Shown: one piece after another, positions 1 to 10,508 of the stretch
How positions within the stretch are numbered: the stretch's first letter is position 1
Layout of the letters: each line of letters starts with the position of its first letter
Program-made: the position numbers and the translations under genes
Assembly (NCBI GenBank): GCA_020746835.1
Contig: JAGPNK010000004.1
Location: forward strand, 2,232,001-2,296,000
Reading direction: 5' to 3'
Length of the DNA: 64,000 bases
DNA from: Stachybotrys elegans
Taxonomy: Eukaryota > Ascomycota > Sordariomycetes > Hypocreales > Stachybotryaceae
Notes under the pieces: generated by a model
The model's input: the letters and a program-made list of their open reading frames with translations, nothing else
Databases searched by the model: none
Told to the model about the DNA's origin: nothing

Positions 1-2819
1 TCAGCCCGTGGCTTTTCCCATGACCGCTCACCTCATTCCCATCATCCCATATCGTCATTCTTTGCTTTGTAATTTTTATTTTTTATTATTTTTTATTATT
101 TTATTTTTACTTCCCCTTTCAGCTCTATACCATCCCTCCTATCGCCCATATCACCCGTCATTATAACCTCCAACGTCGCCATATTTCCCAGCAATCAGCC
201 TTCACCACCGGCAGAATCCGACGCATGCTACTATTGATTCCCGCATGTCGGTCCCTTCCAGCCGTAGATGAGCTAGCCCTCCTCGCCCGGAAATCCAGAT
301 CCCTTAGCGGCGGCGGGCTGACGATCCCACGCCCGTTCGTCTCGAGATGCCTTTCCAGGTCTTTGGTTGTACATACTACATAGGTATGTATTAATTATTA
401 TGTGTTCTCTGGTAGAGCATACCGAACTTCCATCCCGGTTCCGTGATTCCTCTTCACCGCGCCCTCGTCCCTCATCCCCCTGCCCTCGTCTCGGTCAAGA
501 CGCTCAAGACGGCCTCGATCCACCTCGTCCTCCTTGGCCCTTCTTCCTCCTCCTCTCCCTTATCACGCCAACTCCGGGGATTCTCCAAGCCCATCTCTCT
601 CGCCGGCTGCCCCCCTCTTTTCTTCCTCTTTCGCATTCGTGCTTCTGCAAATACCTCCGATGCGCGACCACCTGCCCGACCCCCCTGCTTCGCCCAATCA
701 CCTCGCCAGACACCATGCGGAGATTTTTGCCTCGTGGCCAAAACTGCTCCCTCGTCCAGCACCGAATGCCCCAAATCGCCTGCCAGCCCTGTCCTGCCCA
801 GCAACCAAGCCTTGCTCCTCTGTGCCTTTATTGCCTTTATCATGCCATCCTCGCCACCACGACATATAGCAGACCTGTGTTAATATTCCTCATTTCTCCT
901 TTCGTCCCGAGCCCCGATCTATTGCATCTTACTGCTGTATTGTCTTGACTCGGAACAGACGGGCCAGTCTCTCATCCAATCCCCCTCCGTCCCGTCCACT
1001 CTTCCAGCGGTCCTACGGCTGTACCACAACTTGCTCACACTGGATACTGGTTGCATTTCCCCCACCAACATCCTGACAGCCTGGCGCCGGACCCCCGCAT
1101 AATCCAAACCCCAGACATCCCAGACATCCATATCAGCCCCAAGCCTCTATCCAACCATCCTTCTTCCCAGACCTCCCCTCTTGCTCCCCGGCATTCCCAC
1201 CCGCCAGAGCCGTCCCGAGCCAATCCCGAACCTCCCATCCACGCGCCCATCCAGCTGCCCCATTCATCCTCGCCAAATCCCTTATCCTCCTCACTCTCCC
1301 TCCTCTTGACTCGTTTCACGCAGCTCGCCAGCCTCCCGCCTCCTCCGAAAGTGCTCAACCAAACCATGGATGCATTCTCGCTGCTCTTTGCCACTCCCCG
1401 TGCTCCTGGGCCTAGACCGCCCCTTCTTCCAGCTTGAGCCTCACCAAACATTTCTCTTACATTCGTCAGCCCTTCTGTTACCTTTCTCCTTCGGCTGCCC
1501 ATCCCGCATCTCAATCTCACTCCCGGCTCTCTCTGCCCGCCTGCTGATCGATCGGCAAGCCCGTGCCCGCCTCCCTGCCACCCTGTCCCTTCCAGCCGGC
1601 CCAGCGCATGTATAGTCATGCCACTATTCCCATGGGCTTCAATGGTACCTACCGAAACCGTCCACTCCTCTGCCTCTCCTCATCTACTGCCATCCCTACG
1701 GAGTAGTGTGCACAACGTTGCACCTCCTTCCGCCCTCTTCCTTTCTCTTTGCTTTTCCAACATTGGGTTCAAGCATGCATGCAGTACCATTTTCTCTCTC
1801 CACATGGTCGGCCGTCTCATCTCCTCTCACTCCACTCTCGCCCACCTGATGCTCCGAATGAGCCCAATATTGAATCATGCCTTGCCAAACGCTTTGCCCA
1901 GAGCTCAACCGAACTTTCATCTAGCCCATCCACTCATTTACGTGCTATACGTGCTATACGTGTATCCAGAGATCAGCTACATGTCCCTGCCCATTCGTGA
2001 TCGCCGTCGCTGTGCGAGGCAGGCCCAAACCGGACCATGATCCGCCGCGCGCCGTTTCCGTTTCTGTTCACGGAGAAGAAGCGCGTAAGGTATATCCCGT
2101 ACCCATCTTCTATTCTCTTCTCGTCTTGTCGTTGGTCATGACGCGCCACGGATAGCCGCATCTGACGTGCTCGCACACCTTGCTCGCGGAATCCATTCCC
2201 TGCGCACCCTCTCAATGTGTCTATGTGAGACTCATCGTCTGGTCCCCTTCCCTTTCCGTCGCTAGCCGCTGGGCGTTTATTCCTGCGATCCGAGCCTATA
2301 GATAGCTGTACCACTGTAGCGTGTTGATTGGGTCGACACTGAAACAAACATATCGCCGATGAATCAGCCTTTGCGCCATGTTTTAACCTCCCTGTCTCGT
2401 AATATGGGAGCACATTGCGCCCGTCGCGCCGAACGAGGCGCGTCCGAGAAGCCGTCTGGCCGGCGACCATCACGGCACTCGCCATTATCCTCCAAGGGAA
2501 ACGCAACGTAGCGCAGTCCCGGTCAGACGTCTTCTCGGCCCCCTTTGATCGGCGAGGCTGCTTTTATCCACATTGCTTTGCTTCACCCGTTCATATCACC
2601 ATCACTCATCCTTGCTCCTCCGTCAACCTGTTCCGGTATCACTCTGGGCTGCACTTTTGCATCTCATCAGCGTTGTTGTATCAGAGCTGGTACCTTGCCA
2701 CTCCATTGTAGGTATCGTATTGATTCGCTATCAAAAAGACCAATTGCACAGTTCCCGCCCATATATCCAATCAAATCGATCTACCCTCCCAGTTCACCTT
2801 GCACTCTCTACCCAGACAC
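1..2819. other. Spacer without a supported gene; pyrimidine-rich top strand
   Basis: No open frame here looks like a recognisable protein. The top strand is strongly C+T rich from about 420 to 2040, which keeps several short plus-strand frames open by chance. An AT-rich run of T and A lies at about 70-112. Pyrimidine-rich stretches are common in promoters and 5' leaders of filamentous fungi, so a plus-strand leader or non-coding transcript is possible, but no downstream plus-strand gene follows. The 3' end of choline oxidase closes the stretch. Confidence 0.5.
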
Positions 2820-4457
2820 TTAAATTCTCGCCCGGGTGTTGGGGTTCCAGCCCTGCTCCATAGCAATCAGCTCAGCCGCCCGCTCGCCGACAGCCAGCAC
2901 CGTCAGCATGGGGTTGATGGTAGGCATCTCCGGGAAGACACCGGCATCGGCGATGCGCAGGCCGCGGATGCCCCGCACCTTGAGCTTGGGGTCGACGACG
3001 GCCATCTTGTCCTTGGTCACGTCGCCCATCTTGGTGGTACCGGCCGGGTGGTAGACGGTGTGGGCGGCGCGGCGGGCGTACTCGCTAATGTCCTCGTCGC
3101 TCTGGACCTTGGGGCCGGGGGCCACCTCGTGGCTCAGCCACTCCTTGAAGGGGCTCTGCTCGGCGACGCGGCGGGCGGCCTTGATACCGGCAACCAGGGT
3201 GGCGGTGTCGTAACCCTCGGGGTCGGTGAAGTAGCGGAAGTCGAGGGCGGGCTTGACGGCCGGGTCGGCAGACGTCAGGTAGATGCGGCCCTTGGAGCGG
3301 GGGCGGGGGATGTTGGGGGTCATGCAGAAGGCGTAGCCGTCCTTGACCAGAGGGTAGCCCAAGCGGGCCGTGTTGAGCGTGAAGGGGATCTGGTAGCAGT
3401 GCATCATGATGTCGGCAGCATCTCCGTCGTTGCCGGCGGCGTTGGTGGGCTCGCGGCGCAGGAAGATGCCGGCGTCCGAGTCCATGGTGGTCTGGTTGGG
3501 GGGCACGGGGTGCTTGAGCTCCCACATGATGATGGTCTCTGGGTGGTCGAGCAGGTTCTCGCCGACGCCGGGAATGTCCTTGACGACGGGGATGCCCAGG
3601 TCCTGGAGCTGCTGGCGGGGGCCCAGGCCGGAGTGCAGCATCAGGCGAGGGGTGTCGACGGCACCGGCGCACAGGATGGTCTCGGCGCGGTGGCGGAGGG
3701 TCATCTTCTGGCCGTTCTTGAGGGTGATGTTGACGCCCTTGGCGACGTCGCCGTCGACCAGGATCTTGGAGACGTGGGCCTCGGTCAGGAGGGTGAGGTT
3801 GGGGCGGCGCTCGTCGCCGCGCAGGATGGGGTGGATGTAGGCGACCGAGGCGCTGCTGCGCCTGCCGTCATCCGGGTTGTAGGAGACGGAGAAGAAGCCG
3901 GTGGCCTGGGTCAGCTGGCCCTTTTCGACAATCTCGGCATTGAAGTCTGGGAGGATGGGGATGCCAAAGGTGTCGGAGCAGGCCTGGACCCAGTCCTTGC
4001 AGAGCTGGTTGCGGTGGCGGCGGTGGACGGGCTGGAAGGTGTTGCGGAGGTTGTCGACGAGGCGGACGACGGTGTCAAAGTCCCAGCCGTCGCAGCCCTG
4101 GGCGACCCAGCGGTCGAGGTCGTGGCGGAAGGGGCGGAAGCTGATGAGGGTGTTGTGGGAGGAGCAGCCGCCGAGGACCTTGGCGCGCGAGTGGCGGATG
4201 TGCGAGTTGCCGTTGGGCTGCTCGACGGTGGGGTAGTCGTAGTCGAGCTCGCCGCCCAGCAGGGAGAGCCACTTGCGCAGGTCGAGGACCTGGTCGAGCT
4301 TGAAGTCGGAGGGGCCGGCCTCGATGAGGAGGACGCGCTTCTCGGGGAGGTAGCTGGACAGGCGGGAAGCGATGACGCAGCCAGCGGTTCCGCCGCCGAC
4401 AATGATGTAGTCGAAGGCGTCGCTGGCCGAGGGGGGGAGCGTCTCCGTGGCGACCAT
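2820..4457 (-). CDS. Choline oxidase, GMC flavoenzyme
   Basis: Intronless, 545 residues. It should oxidise choline to betaine aldehyde and on to glycine betaine, with FAD and oxygen. The dinucleotide-binding motif GGGTAG is at residues 21-26 of a DYIIVGGGTAG segment. GGCSSHN at 96-102 carries His101, matching the histidine that binds FAD covalently in bacterial choline oxidase. The C-terminal YHPAGT (His470) and INPM (Asn515) match the catalytic His/Asn pair, and DHPE keeps the glutamate expected to hold the choline trimethylammonium group. End-to-end similarity to Arthrobacter choline oxidase, recalled from family knowledge, makes this more specific than 'GMC oxidoreductase'. It is divergent from the betaine aldehyde dehydrogenase gene, sharing a 1.55 kb intergenic region, which suggests joint regulation (inference). 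Confidence 0.9.
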   Translation of the reverse strand: MVATETLPPSASDAFDYIIVGGGTAGCVIASRLSSYLPEKRVLLIEAGPSDFKLDQVLDLRKWLSLLGGELDYDYPTVEQPNGNSHIRHSRAKVLGGCSSHNTLISFRPFRHDLDRWVAQGCDGWDFDTVVRLVDNLRNTFQPVHRRHRNQLCKDWVQACSDTFGIPILPDFNAEIVEKGQLTQATGFFSVSYNPDDGRRSSASVAYIHPILRGDERRPNLTLLTEAHVSKILVDGDVAKGVNITLKNGQKMTLRHRAETILCAGAVDTPRLMLHSGLGPRQQLQDLGIPVVKDIPGVGENLLDHPETIIMWELKHPVPPNQTTMDSDAGIFLRREPTNAAGNDGDAADIMMHCYQIPFTLNTARLGYPLVKDGYAFCMTPNIPRPRSKGRIYLTSADPAVKPALDFRYFTDPEGYDTATLVAGIKAARRVAEQSPFKEWLSHEVAPGPKVQSDEDISEYARRAAHTVYHPAGTTKMGDVTKDKMAVVDPKLKVRGIRGLRIADAGVFPEMPTINPMLTVLAVGERAAELIAMEQGWNPNTRARI

Positions 4458-6011
4458 GGTGGTGAGTGAAGCTGCAGACGGAGGGTGGAGGGTATCGTGT
4501 ATGCTGGAGGAGGGAGGTTAGCAGGCGCCTTATCTTATCGGGAGCTCGGAGGTACCTACAGCTACAGGGGCGCGGGGTGGGATATCAGCAAGCAGAGAAG
4601 ACAGGCAAGGCAGAGAGGAATGGAGGAGGATAAGGAAGAAAAGGAAGAAAAGAAAAGGGCCGACGGGGAGCAAAAGGAAGATGGCGAACTTTAACAAGAA
4701 CAGCGAGGTGAAGCGAGGCTAGGACGAGACTAGGCGTCAAGGTGAAGCGGTCGGATGCCGGCTTGGCAGGTCTGGATATCTCGTACGTCTACGGATACAT
4801 CTAGATAGGTACTGGTAAAAACCGCAAGCAGGCCATGTGGAGAGGGACGGGACGGTGAGCAGGATGGGCTGATGATCGGAATGGGAGCTGGTTTCATGCT
4901 GACCTGCGGCGCCAGCCAACCACGTCGCGCCCTCGTCCTCCATCTCCAATCTACACCATCGTCCTGTTCCCAGACAGGTCAATAGCCTGCAAGTCGTGCA
5001 GTCCATGCTTTCTTTTATCGACAGCGCCCCTTGTCCTGGGCGACTCGGGCCCTGAAAACCCTGGCAAGCCATGTGCTATGACGTCGCAATTCCCACGGTA
5101 CTAACTCCGCAGTTGGCCATTTTCCCAACGAGTGCGGCTTTGGTGCCTTGGCCGTTGACGAATGGGCGATGCCAATTGCGAACCGGCGACTTGCAGAACA
5201 GGGACTCGGTGGAGGCCGATCCATGCAGGGCAATTTTTTTCTGCTTCTTTGCTGCTTCTAGTTTTTTTTCCTTCTTTTTTTCTCCTCTGCGATTTGCATT
5301 TCTATTTGTCGTGTCTCCATTGTTTCTTGATCGGGGTTTCACCTCGGTCAAAAATTCCCATCCACGCTGAAGATCCCCGAGTCAGCCCAGCCCAGCCCGG
5401 CACCGACACCGACACCGACATTATGCAGCTCGAATGGAACCAATAGATAACAATCTCAACTACCACGTTATTCACCTCCCCGGGTCACATCATTCGTCCC
5501 ATTTTTCAGCTCCCGTCCATGGGTGCTTTTCATCACTTCGACATGCTCAACTCTGCCACTCGCTGGAGTTTTCCGTGCTGTCCCACCGACCCCGCTGTAA
5601 CCCCGCTGTAACCCACCCCTGTGCTGCTCTAGTTCGCCCGCCGACAGGTACTAGCCAAACCTCCTCAGCCTTCTAGCCGACCCACCGCCATACCTCCATC
5701 CATCTCCATCGTCACCATCGTCACCACCAACCTGAAATCTTCTGGCCTCGAATTGCCACATCTTGCCAGCCATCGGCCCTACCGACCTTCTCCACCGTGC
5801 ATCCATTCCGGCATATCCAACGCCAACTCGCTTGCAGCTCAGCTCAAGCTTCCTCCGCCTCGCTTCATCTCGGCCTTGTCGCGTCGCCTCGAGGTCTGGT
5901 TCTGACTTCAACCTCAACCTCCTCCAAACCATCACACCCACATCCTCAGAACCCATAGGTCCAGGCAGATCGCAGACGTCCATAGAATAGCACATCTGAC
6001 CAAGGTTCATC
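4458..6011. promoter_or_regulatory. Shared divergent promoter region of the betaine gene pair
   Basis: This 1.55 kb stretch separates the start codons of choline oxidase (minus) and betaine aldehyde dehydrogenase (plus). The side next to choline oxidase is purine-rich on the top strand (about 4610-4690), which is pyrimidine-rich on that gene's own strand. The side next to the dehydrogenase is pyrimidine-rich on the top strand (about 5640-6000). Each gene thus has its own pyrimidine-rich leader. Short direct repeats occur at about 5380-5421 (CAGCC, then ACACCG) and at about 5590-5612. The short open frames inside are not convincing genes. Confidence 0.6.
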
Positions 6012-7535
6012 ATGACCTTCTCCAAGGACATTCACACCTTTCACTCTGGCCGCCCCCAGCCATCCTCCTCCTCTCCCACCTTCACCTCGGTCGATCCAAC
6101 CACTGCGCAGCCTCTCGCTACCATCTACACCACCTCTCCCTCTCAGCTGGACGACGCTATTGCTTCCGCTCACGCTGCCTTTCCCGCTTGGTCCCAGACG
6201 CCTCCCGCCCAGAGAGCCGCCATCCTCCTTCGCGCTGCCGCCATCCTGCGCCAACGCAACGATGAGCTTGCCCTGACCGAGACGCTTGACACCGGCAAGC
6301 CTCTGTCCGAGACGACAACGGTAGACATTATCACGGGTGCCGACGTGCTCGAGTACTATGCCAACTACATAGCTCCCGGCATCCCCGGTCAAAACACCCG
6401 CCTGCGCCCCGATGCCTTTGTTCTGACCTCCAAGGAGCCTCTCGGTGTCTGCGCCGGCATTGGCGCCTGGAACTACCCTATCCAGATCGCCCTGTGGAAG
6501 TCGGCCCCGTGTCTCGCGGCCGGTAACTGCATGGTCTACAAGCCCAGCGAGGTCACCCCTCTGCATGCCAACACCCTCGCCCAGATCTACATCGAGGCCG
6601 GTCTGCCTCCGGGCGTCTTCAATGTCGTCTACGGCGATGGCCTCAGCGTCGGTGCACCCCTGGTCGCCCATCCCGGCATCGCCAAGGTCAGCTTCACTGG
6701 TCAGGTTAGCACCGGTAGCAAGGTGGCTGCCGAGGCCGCCAAGGGCATGAAGGGCATCACCATGGAGCTCGGTGGTAAGAGCCCGTTGGTCATCCTGCCG
6801 GATGCCGACGTCGACGAGGCGGCCGATGTAGCCATGGTCGCCAACTTCTTCTCCACCGGACAGGTCTGCACTAACGGCACGAGGGTCTTTGTCCCCGATA
6901 CGCTGCTGAGCCGTGTCGAGAAGGCCCTGGTCCAGCGCTGCCGCGAGGGCATCCGCATGGGACTGCCCCAAGACGACAAGACGAACCTGGGACCCGTCGT
7001 CAGCTCGGTGCACCGCGAAAAGGTGGCCATGTACATCCGCCACGGCCGCGAAGTAGACCGCGCCAAGGTCCTATACGACGGCGCAGCCGAAGCGCAAAAG
7101 ACGCTCCCGACCGAAGCTGGTTTCTGGGTGCCTCCCGTCATCTTCACCAACTGCACCGACGACATGCGCGTCGCTCGCGAGGAGATTTTCGGTCCCGTCA
7201 TGTGCATCCTGCCATACGAGACCGAGGGCAAGGCCCAGGACGAGTGGCTCCCCGAGCTGATCCGCCGCGCCAACGACACCCCCATGGGGCTGGCAGCCGG
7301 TGTTGTCGCCTCCGACATGGGACTCGCCCACGACGTGGTGCGCCAGCTGGACGCTGGCATCACCTGGATCAACACCTGGGGCGAGTCGCCCGCCGAGATG
7401 CCTGTTGGTGGTTGGAAGATGAGCGGCATTGGTCTGGAGAATGGCCACGAGGGTATCCAGGCGTACCTGAGGACCAAGAGCACGCTGGTGCAGCTGGGAC
7501 GCGGAGCCTGCAAGGGCGTCTTCTCCAAGCTGTGA
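6012..7535 (+). CDS. Betaine aldehyde dehydrogenase
   Basis: Intronless, 507 residues, an aldehyde dehydrogenase superfamily member of normal length. It should oxidise betaine aldehyde to glycine betaine with NAD(P)+. Asn154 sits in GAWNYP, the general base Glu252 in MELGGKS and the nucleophile Cys286 in GQVCTNGTR. The GQVCTNGTR form is typical of the betaine aldehyde dehydrogenase branch. FTGQVSTG at 228-235 forms the cofactor-binding turn. The ATG at 6012 follows a pyrimidine-rich leader. Its divergent neighbour encodes choline oxidase, which makes the same substrate, so the pair forms the fungal choline-to-glycine-betaine module. No mitochondrial or secretory signal is evident, so a cytosolic site is inferred. 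Confidence 0.92.
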   Translation: MTFSKDIHTFHSGRPQPSSSSPTFTSVDPTTAQPLATIYTTSPSQLDDAIASAHAAFPAWSQTPPAQRAAILLRAAAILRQRNDELALTETLDTGKPLSETTTVDIITGADVLEYYANYIAPGIPGQNTRLRPDAFVLTSKEPLGVCAGIGAWNYPIQIALWKSAPCLAAGNCMVYKPSEVTPLHANTLAQIYIEAGLPPGVFNVVYGDGLSVGAPLVAHPGIAKVSFTGQVSTGSKVAAEAAKGMKGITMELGGKSPLVILPDADVDEAADVAMVANFFSTGQVCTNGTRVFVPDTLLSRVEKALVQRCREGIRMGLPQDDKTNLGPVVSSVHREKVAMYIRHGREVDRAKVLYDGAAEAQKTLPTEAGFWVPPVIFTNCTDDMRVAREEIFGPVMCILPYETEGKAQDEWLPELIRRANDTPMGLAAGVVASDMGLAHDVVRQLDAGITWINTWGESPAEMPVGGWKMSGIGLENGHEGIQAYLRTKSTLVQLGRGACKGVFSKL

Positions 7536-7721
7536 GGCTGCATACCATCGGTGCAGATTGCACGAATAATGAGTGTACGATACCTTTCGTCTTCTATGCA
7601 AAAAAATACCAATAGGATATCCAGGTCTGCAAATACAACTGATTGAACACCCCCGCGCTCCCACAATCCATGACTCCGTGCCAAACTCGCAGCTACCGAA
7701 TAGAGAACCCCCGCATTACCG

Positions 7722-8477
7722 TCAACTATCCGCGTTCTCGTCAAATTCGACACCGTCGGGCCTCGAATTGGCAATGTTGCCTGGAAAGCTGGAATCCTTG
7801 ATGGCAATGTTGGCCTGGCCAAAGTCGTGCGCAAACAGCACATCCCGCACGCCCCCCGGGAACCCGTCGTAATTGACCAGCGGCCCACGATACCACGCGC
7901 CCGTATGGTTCTCTATGGCGTCGTCGTCCTCGAAAGCGAAGCGAAAGGCATGCGTCGAGACGCCGTCCTTGTGGTAGACGACCTTGGGGTGCTCGCCGTC
8001 CCAGCGGAGCTCGGCGGCAGCGCGGATCTCGTACTCGCCGTGCTGGCTGACGGCCACGAACTCTGCGCCGGCGCCGTCGCGCACCCACACGGCAATGTGC
8101 TCCCAGTCGTGCGTGTGGCCCGGGTCGATGAAGTTGGGCACGGCGACGTCCTTCTCGAAGTAGTAGTCGTAGAGGTAGACGCACCAGCCGGCGTTGCAGC
8201 GGCGGCGGACGTAGACGTTGTTCTCGGCGGCAGACAGGTCGGCGGCGTCGCGGCACTCGGAGGCAAGGTCGACCCAGTTGTGCGGCAGGCCGGGGACGAT
8301 GCTGCCCGAGGCGTCGACGGCCGCGACGTTGTAGCACCCGTCTTGGTCAAAGTCCATCGAGGGCTGCCAGCGGAGCTCTTCGGCTGTGGCGCTCGGGGGG
8401 AGGGCCGCGATGGGACCGCGGGGGTGGATGATGGGGAATGCGGTGCTCAAGGGGATGAGCAAGGCGAGGGCGGCCAT
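7722..8477 (-). CDS. Secreted NEP1-like (NPP1-domain) protein
   Basis: Intronless, 251 residues from the chosen start. The open frame runs 37 codons further upstream, but the ATG at 8477 begins a good signal peptide (MAALALLIPLSTAFP) and lies about 50 bp below a TATA-like element, so it is preferred. NEP1-like proteins are secreted; cytolytic members bind plant sphingolipids and damage dicot membranes, while many others are not toxic. The family heptapeptide appears as GHTHDWE at 120-126, against the usual GHRHDWE. Cysteines at 48, 75, 94 and 99 would allow two disulfides, unlike the one-disulfide type 1 proteins, so a type 2 or 3 protein is likely. Whether it is cytolytic cannot be told from sequence. 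Confidence 0.87.
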   Translation of the reverse strand: MAALALLIPLSTAFPIIHPRGPIAALPPSATAEELRWQPSMDFDQDGCYNVAAVDASGSIVPGLPHNWVDLASECRDAADLSAAENNVYVRRRCNAGWCVYLYDYYFEKDVAVPNFIDPGHTHDWEHIAVWVRDGAGAEFVAVSQHGEYEIRAAAELRWDGEHPKVVYHKDGVSTHAFRFAFEDDDAIENHTGAWYRGPLVNYDGFPGGVRDVLFAHDFGQANIAIKDSSFPGNIANSRPDGVEFDENADS

Positions 8478-8526
8478 GGCGATGATGGATGAGGATGTGA
8501 GCGGTTGATGAGATGTGGTATGCCAG

Positions 8527-8533
8527 TTTATAT
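8527..8533 (-). promoter_or_regulatory. TATA-like element of the NEP1-like gene
   Basis: On the minus strand this reads ATATAAA, about 50 bp upstream of the preferred ATG at 8477. It lies inside the longer upstream open frame, which supports the shorter start. Confidence 0.45.
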
Positions 8534-9753
8534 GCGTCTCATCGTGGTTGATCTGTCGAGCTACCCCTTTCTGATGATCTTCCGTCATGGACGCATTGAT
8601 GGTTTACTATTACATGGCTGGAGGTTCGCCGGATGGTGCATGGCGTTTATTAACATCATCTTCATCTTCGTATGCGTAGACACCACTTCCAACCCCAATA
8701 GCCAAGATTTGTCTCACGATAATTGTCAGCCTCCAGCTGGTATTAATGCCTTTATTGAGCAACAATTAAAATGACCCCTCGGTATCTTCCTTTAGCCCGC
8801 ATCGGTGTGCTTGGACGATCGGCATGGGCATGTCGATCAGCCGCCAGCTTCCCCAGATGGTATAAATTTCGGGCACGCGTGGGCCAATGAAGGGAACAGG
8901 ATGTGTGACACGTGAGGTATTGAGTATGTTATTGGGCAGGTGATGGTTCGTTGCGGCTGTCCTTGAAGAGGAAGCTGGTTGTAATTGTCGAGCGATGGCT
9001 TGGGTCGACGGTTCTTTACAAAGATTACTCCTGGCGGGTGTTATTGAAGCCGTTAGATTGAATGTGTGTTTATTTGTCAAGTTAAGCAACTGCCGACCAA
9101 GGATCATGGGCATCTCGGAACTTACCACTCTGTAGTTAGATGCATTGTATTGTATCTCGTGTATAGGGTAACTATGAATTGGGGATGAAAAAGTACCCAT
9201 CCCAGATATATGTGGTAGGCGATGAAGTGGTCCTGATTTTTACTTGCACTTGAACAGCTGTTGAATTGTGGATTTGAGAAGTATTCAAAAGGCTATGAAC
9301 GGTAGATGGTGATGTTGACGATGCTGTGGGATATTGTGGTCTCATTGTAGAGAGTAAAACTATTTTCTTGAACCGACGCAATCCACTATCAGGAACCTAG
9401 CATAAGTAGATAAGCCCCCAGCTTACAAAAAAAAAAAAGAAAGAAAAAAGACAGACAAAAGACAGACAGCTCAAGCTAGATGCCGTGCGTTAGCAAATCA
9501 TGTCGGACGCGCTGGTCAGGATGAAAGCATTCGATGTCACTAAATGAGAGGTGCACACATGCGGCTGCGAGGGCATCATCAATTCAAGCGCCAAGTCCCA
9601 TCCATGACATCAAGAAACCGTCAGACCATCAATAGCATCTCAAACGCAGCATGACATCTAAAATCACCAAGAAGATGAATCCAGGCACTCAAACATAGCG
9701 TCGCATCGTAGCCGGGCATCACGACTACAACCATCAGCCAGCTCACATCCCGA
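8534..9753. other. Spacer, no gene seen
   Basis: Moderately AT-rich spacer. Open frames on either strand are short and show no domain, signal peptide or conserved look. An A-rich run with GACAGACAAAA repeats lies at about 9426-9470. Confidence 0.5.
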
Positions 9754-9945
9754 CTAGACCAGACTCACCCGTTGTGCCGGTGACGGTACGGCGTACAGGA
9801 ACATGGAGTGCGCATCATCGCGGTAGGAATTGGCCAAGCCCCGAAGGACCCTCCTACACCGGTCGCGCACCTGCTGTGCCACCTTGCGCTGTTGCTCGGC
9901 GCGCGACGGCGCTTCAAGCTGCTGGTAGCCAAGAGGAGACGGCAT
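9754..9945 (-). CDS. Possible small helical protein, unidentified
   Basis: A 63-codon frame with mostly G/C third positions and a charged, helix-prone composition: EAPSRAEQQRKVAQQVRD, then a segment with Ser-Tyr-Arg-Asp-Asp. I do not recognise the family. A pyrimidine-rich run on the coding strand (about 10031-10062) lies 90-115 bp upstream of the ATG, as in many fungal promoters. Just before the stop the sequence reads CGG|GTGAGT, a good splice donor, so the true product may continue into a downstream exon that I could not identify. An overlapping frame starting at 9974 is less convincing. Confidence 0.35.
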   Translation of the reverse strand: MPSPLGYQQLEAPSRAEQQRKVAQQVRDRCRRVLRGLANSYRDDAHSMFLYAVPSPAQRVSLV

Positions 9946-10508
9946 GGCGGTGGTTTGAGCCTTTGGAAAGGCACCCCCTGGGAGAGGGGGCCGGGGACTC
10001 TTTATGTATCAAGGAGGCACACAATGTCACAGAGGGAGGAGGAGGAGGAAGAGGAAGAGGGTGTAGGGCTGCGAGTTGCGTATGGACGGCAAGGAGGCCC
10101 TTCAGCCGGACTATTCAGCCGTGACGGGAGGATTGTTGGGGGCCTGCTGCCATGCGTGCAGATGATGAAATGCGCCGACCACTGCCAACACACTGACCAC
10201 GACAGCTGAATCTCACTCCTCAATAGTGTTTTTTTTCCTTTTCTTTTACCCTTTTCCTTGTTGGGACTTTGGTATCCGAACAGGAAGAGAAAAAAAATAA
10301 AGTAAAAAGTTGGTTGACGGTGGGTGTAGGGATTATTTGACAGCTGAGCGCTGACATGCATGACAGAGGCAGGGTCTGGCTGGCTGCATGGCATGTGCTC
10401 AAAATAACCGGCATGGATGGGCGAGATGAAGGTGTGGTGATTGGTGTCGGATGCTGGACCGACCGTCTGTCATGTTTGATGGAAGTCCTTGTAGATACAC
10501 GTCGATAC
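9946..10508. other. Spacer, no gene seen
   Basis: Contains a purine-rich run at 10031-10062 that would be the pyrimidine-rich leader of the minus-strand small frame, and a T-rich run at about 10225-10260. Nothing else is supported. Confidence 0.45.

Noticed and set aside
2799..4469. 556-codon plus-strand open frame, Gly/Ala/Val/Asp-rich
   Set aside because: It is the exact antisense of the choline oxidase gene, which has full family similarity. High G+C at third positions keeps the opposite strand open.
5946..7043. 365-codon minus-strand open frame
   Set aside because: Antisense of betaine aldehyde dehydrogenase, with no family similarity of its own.
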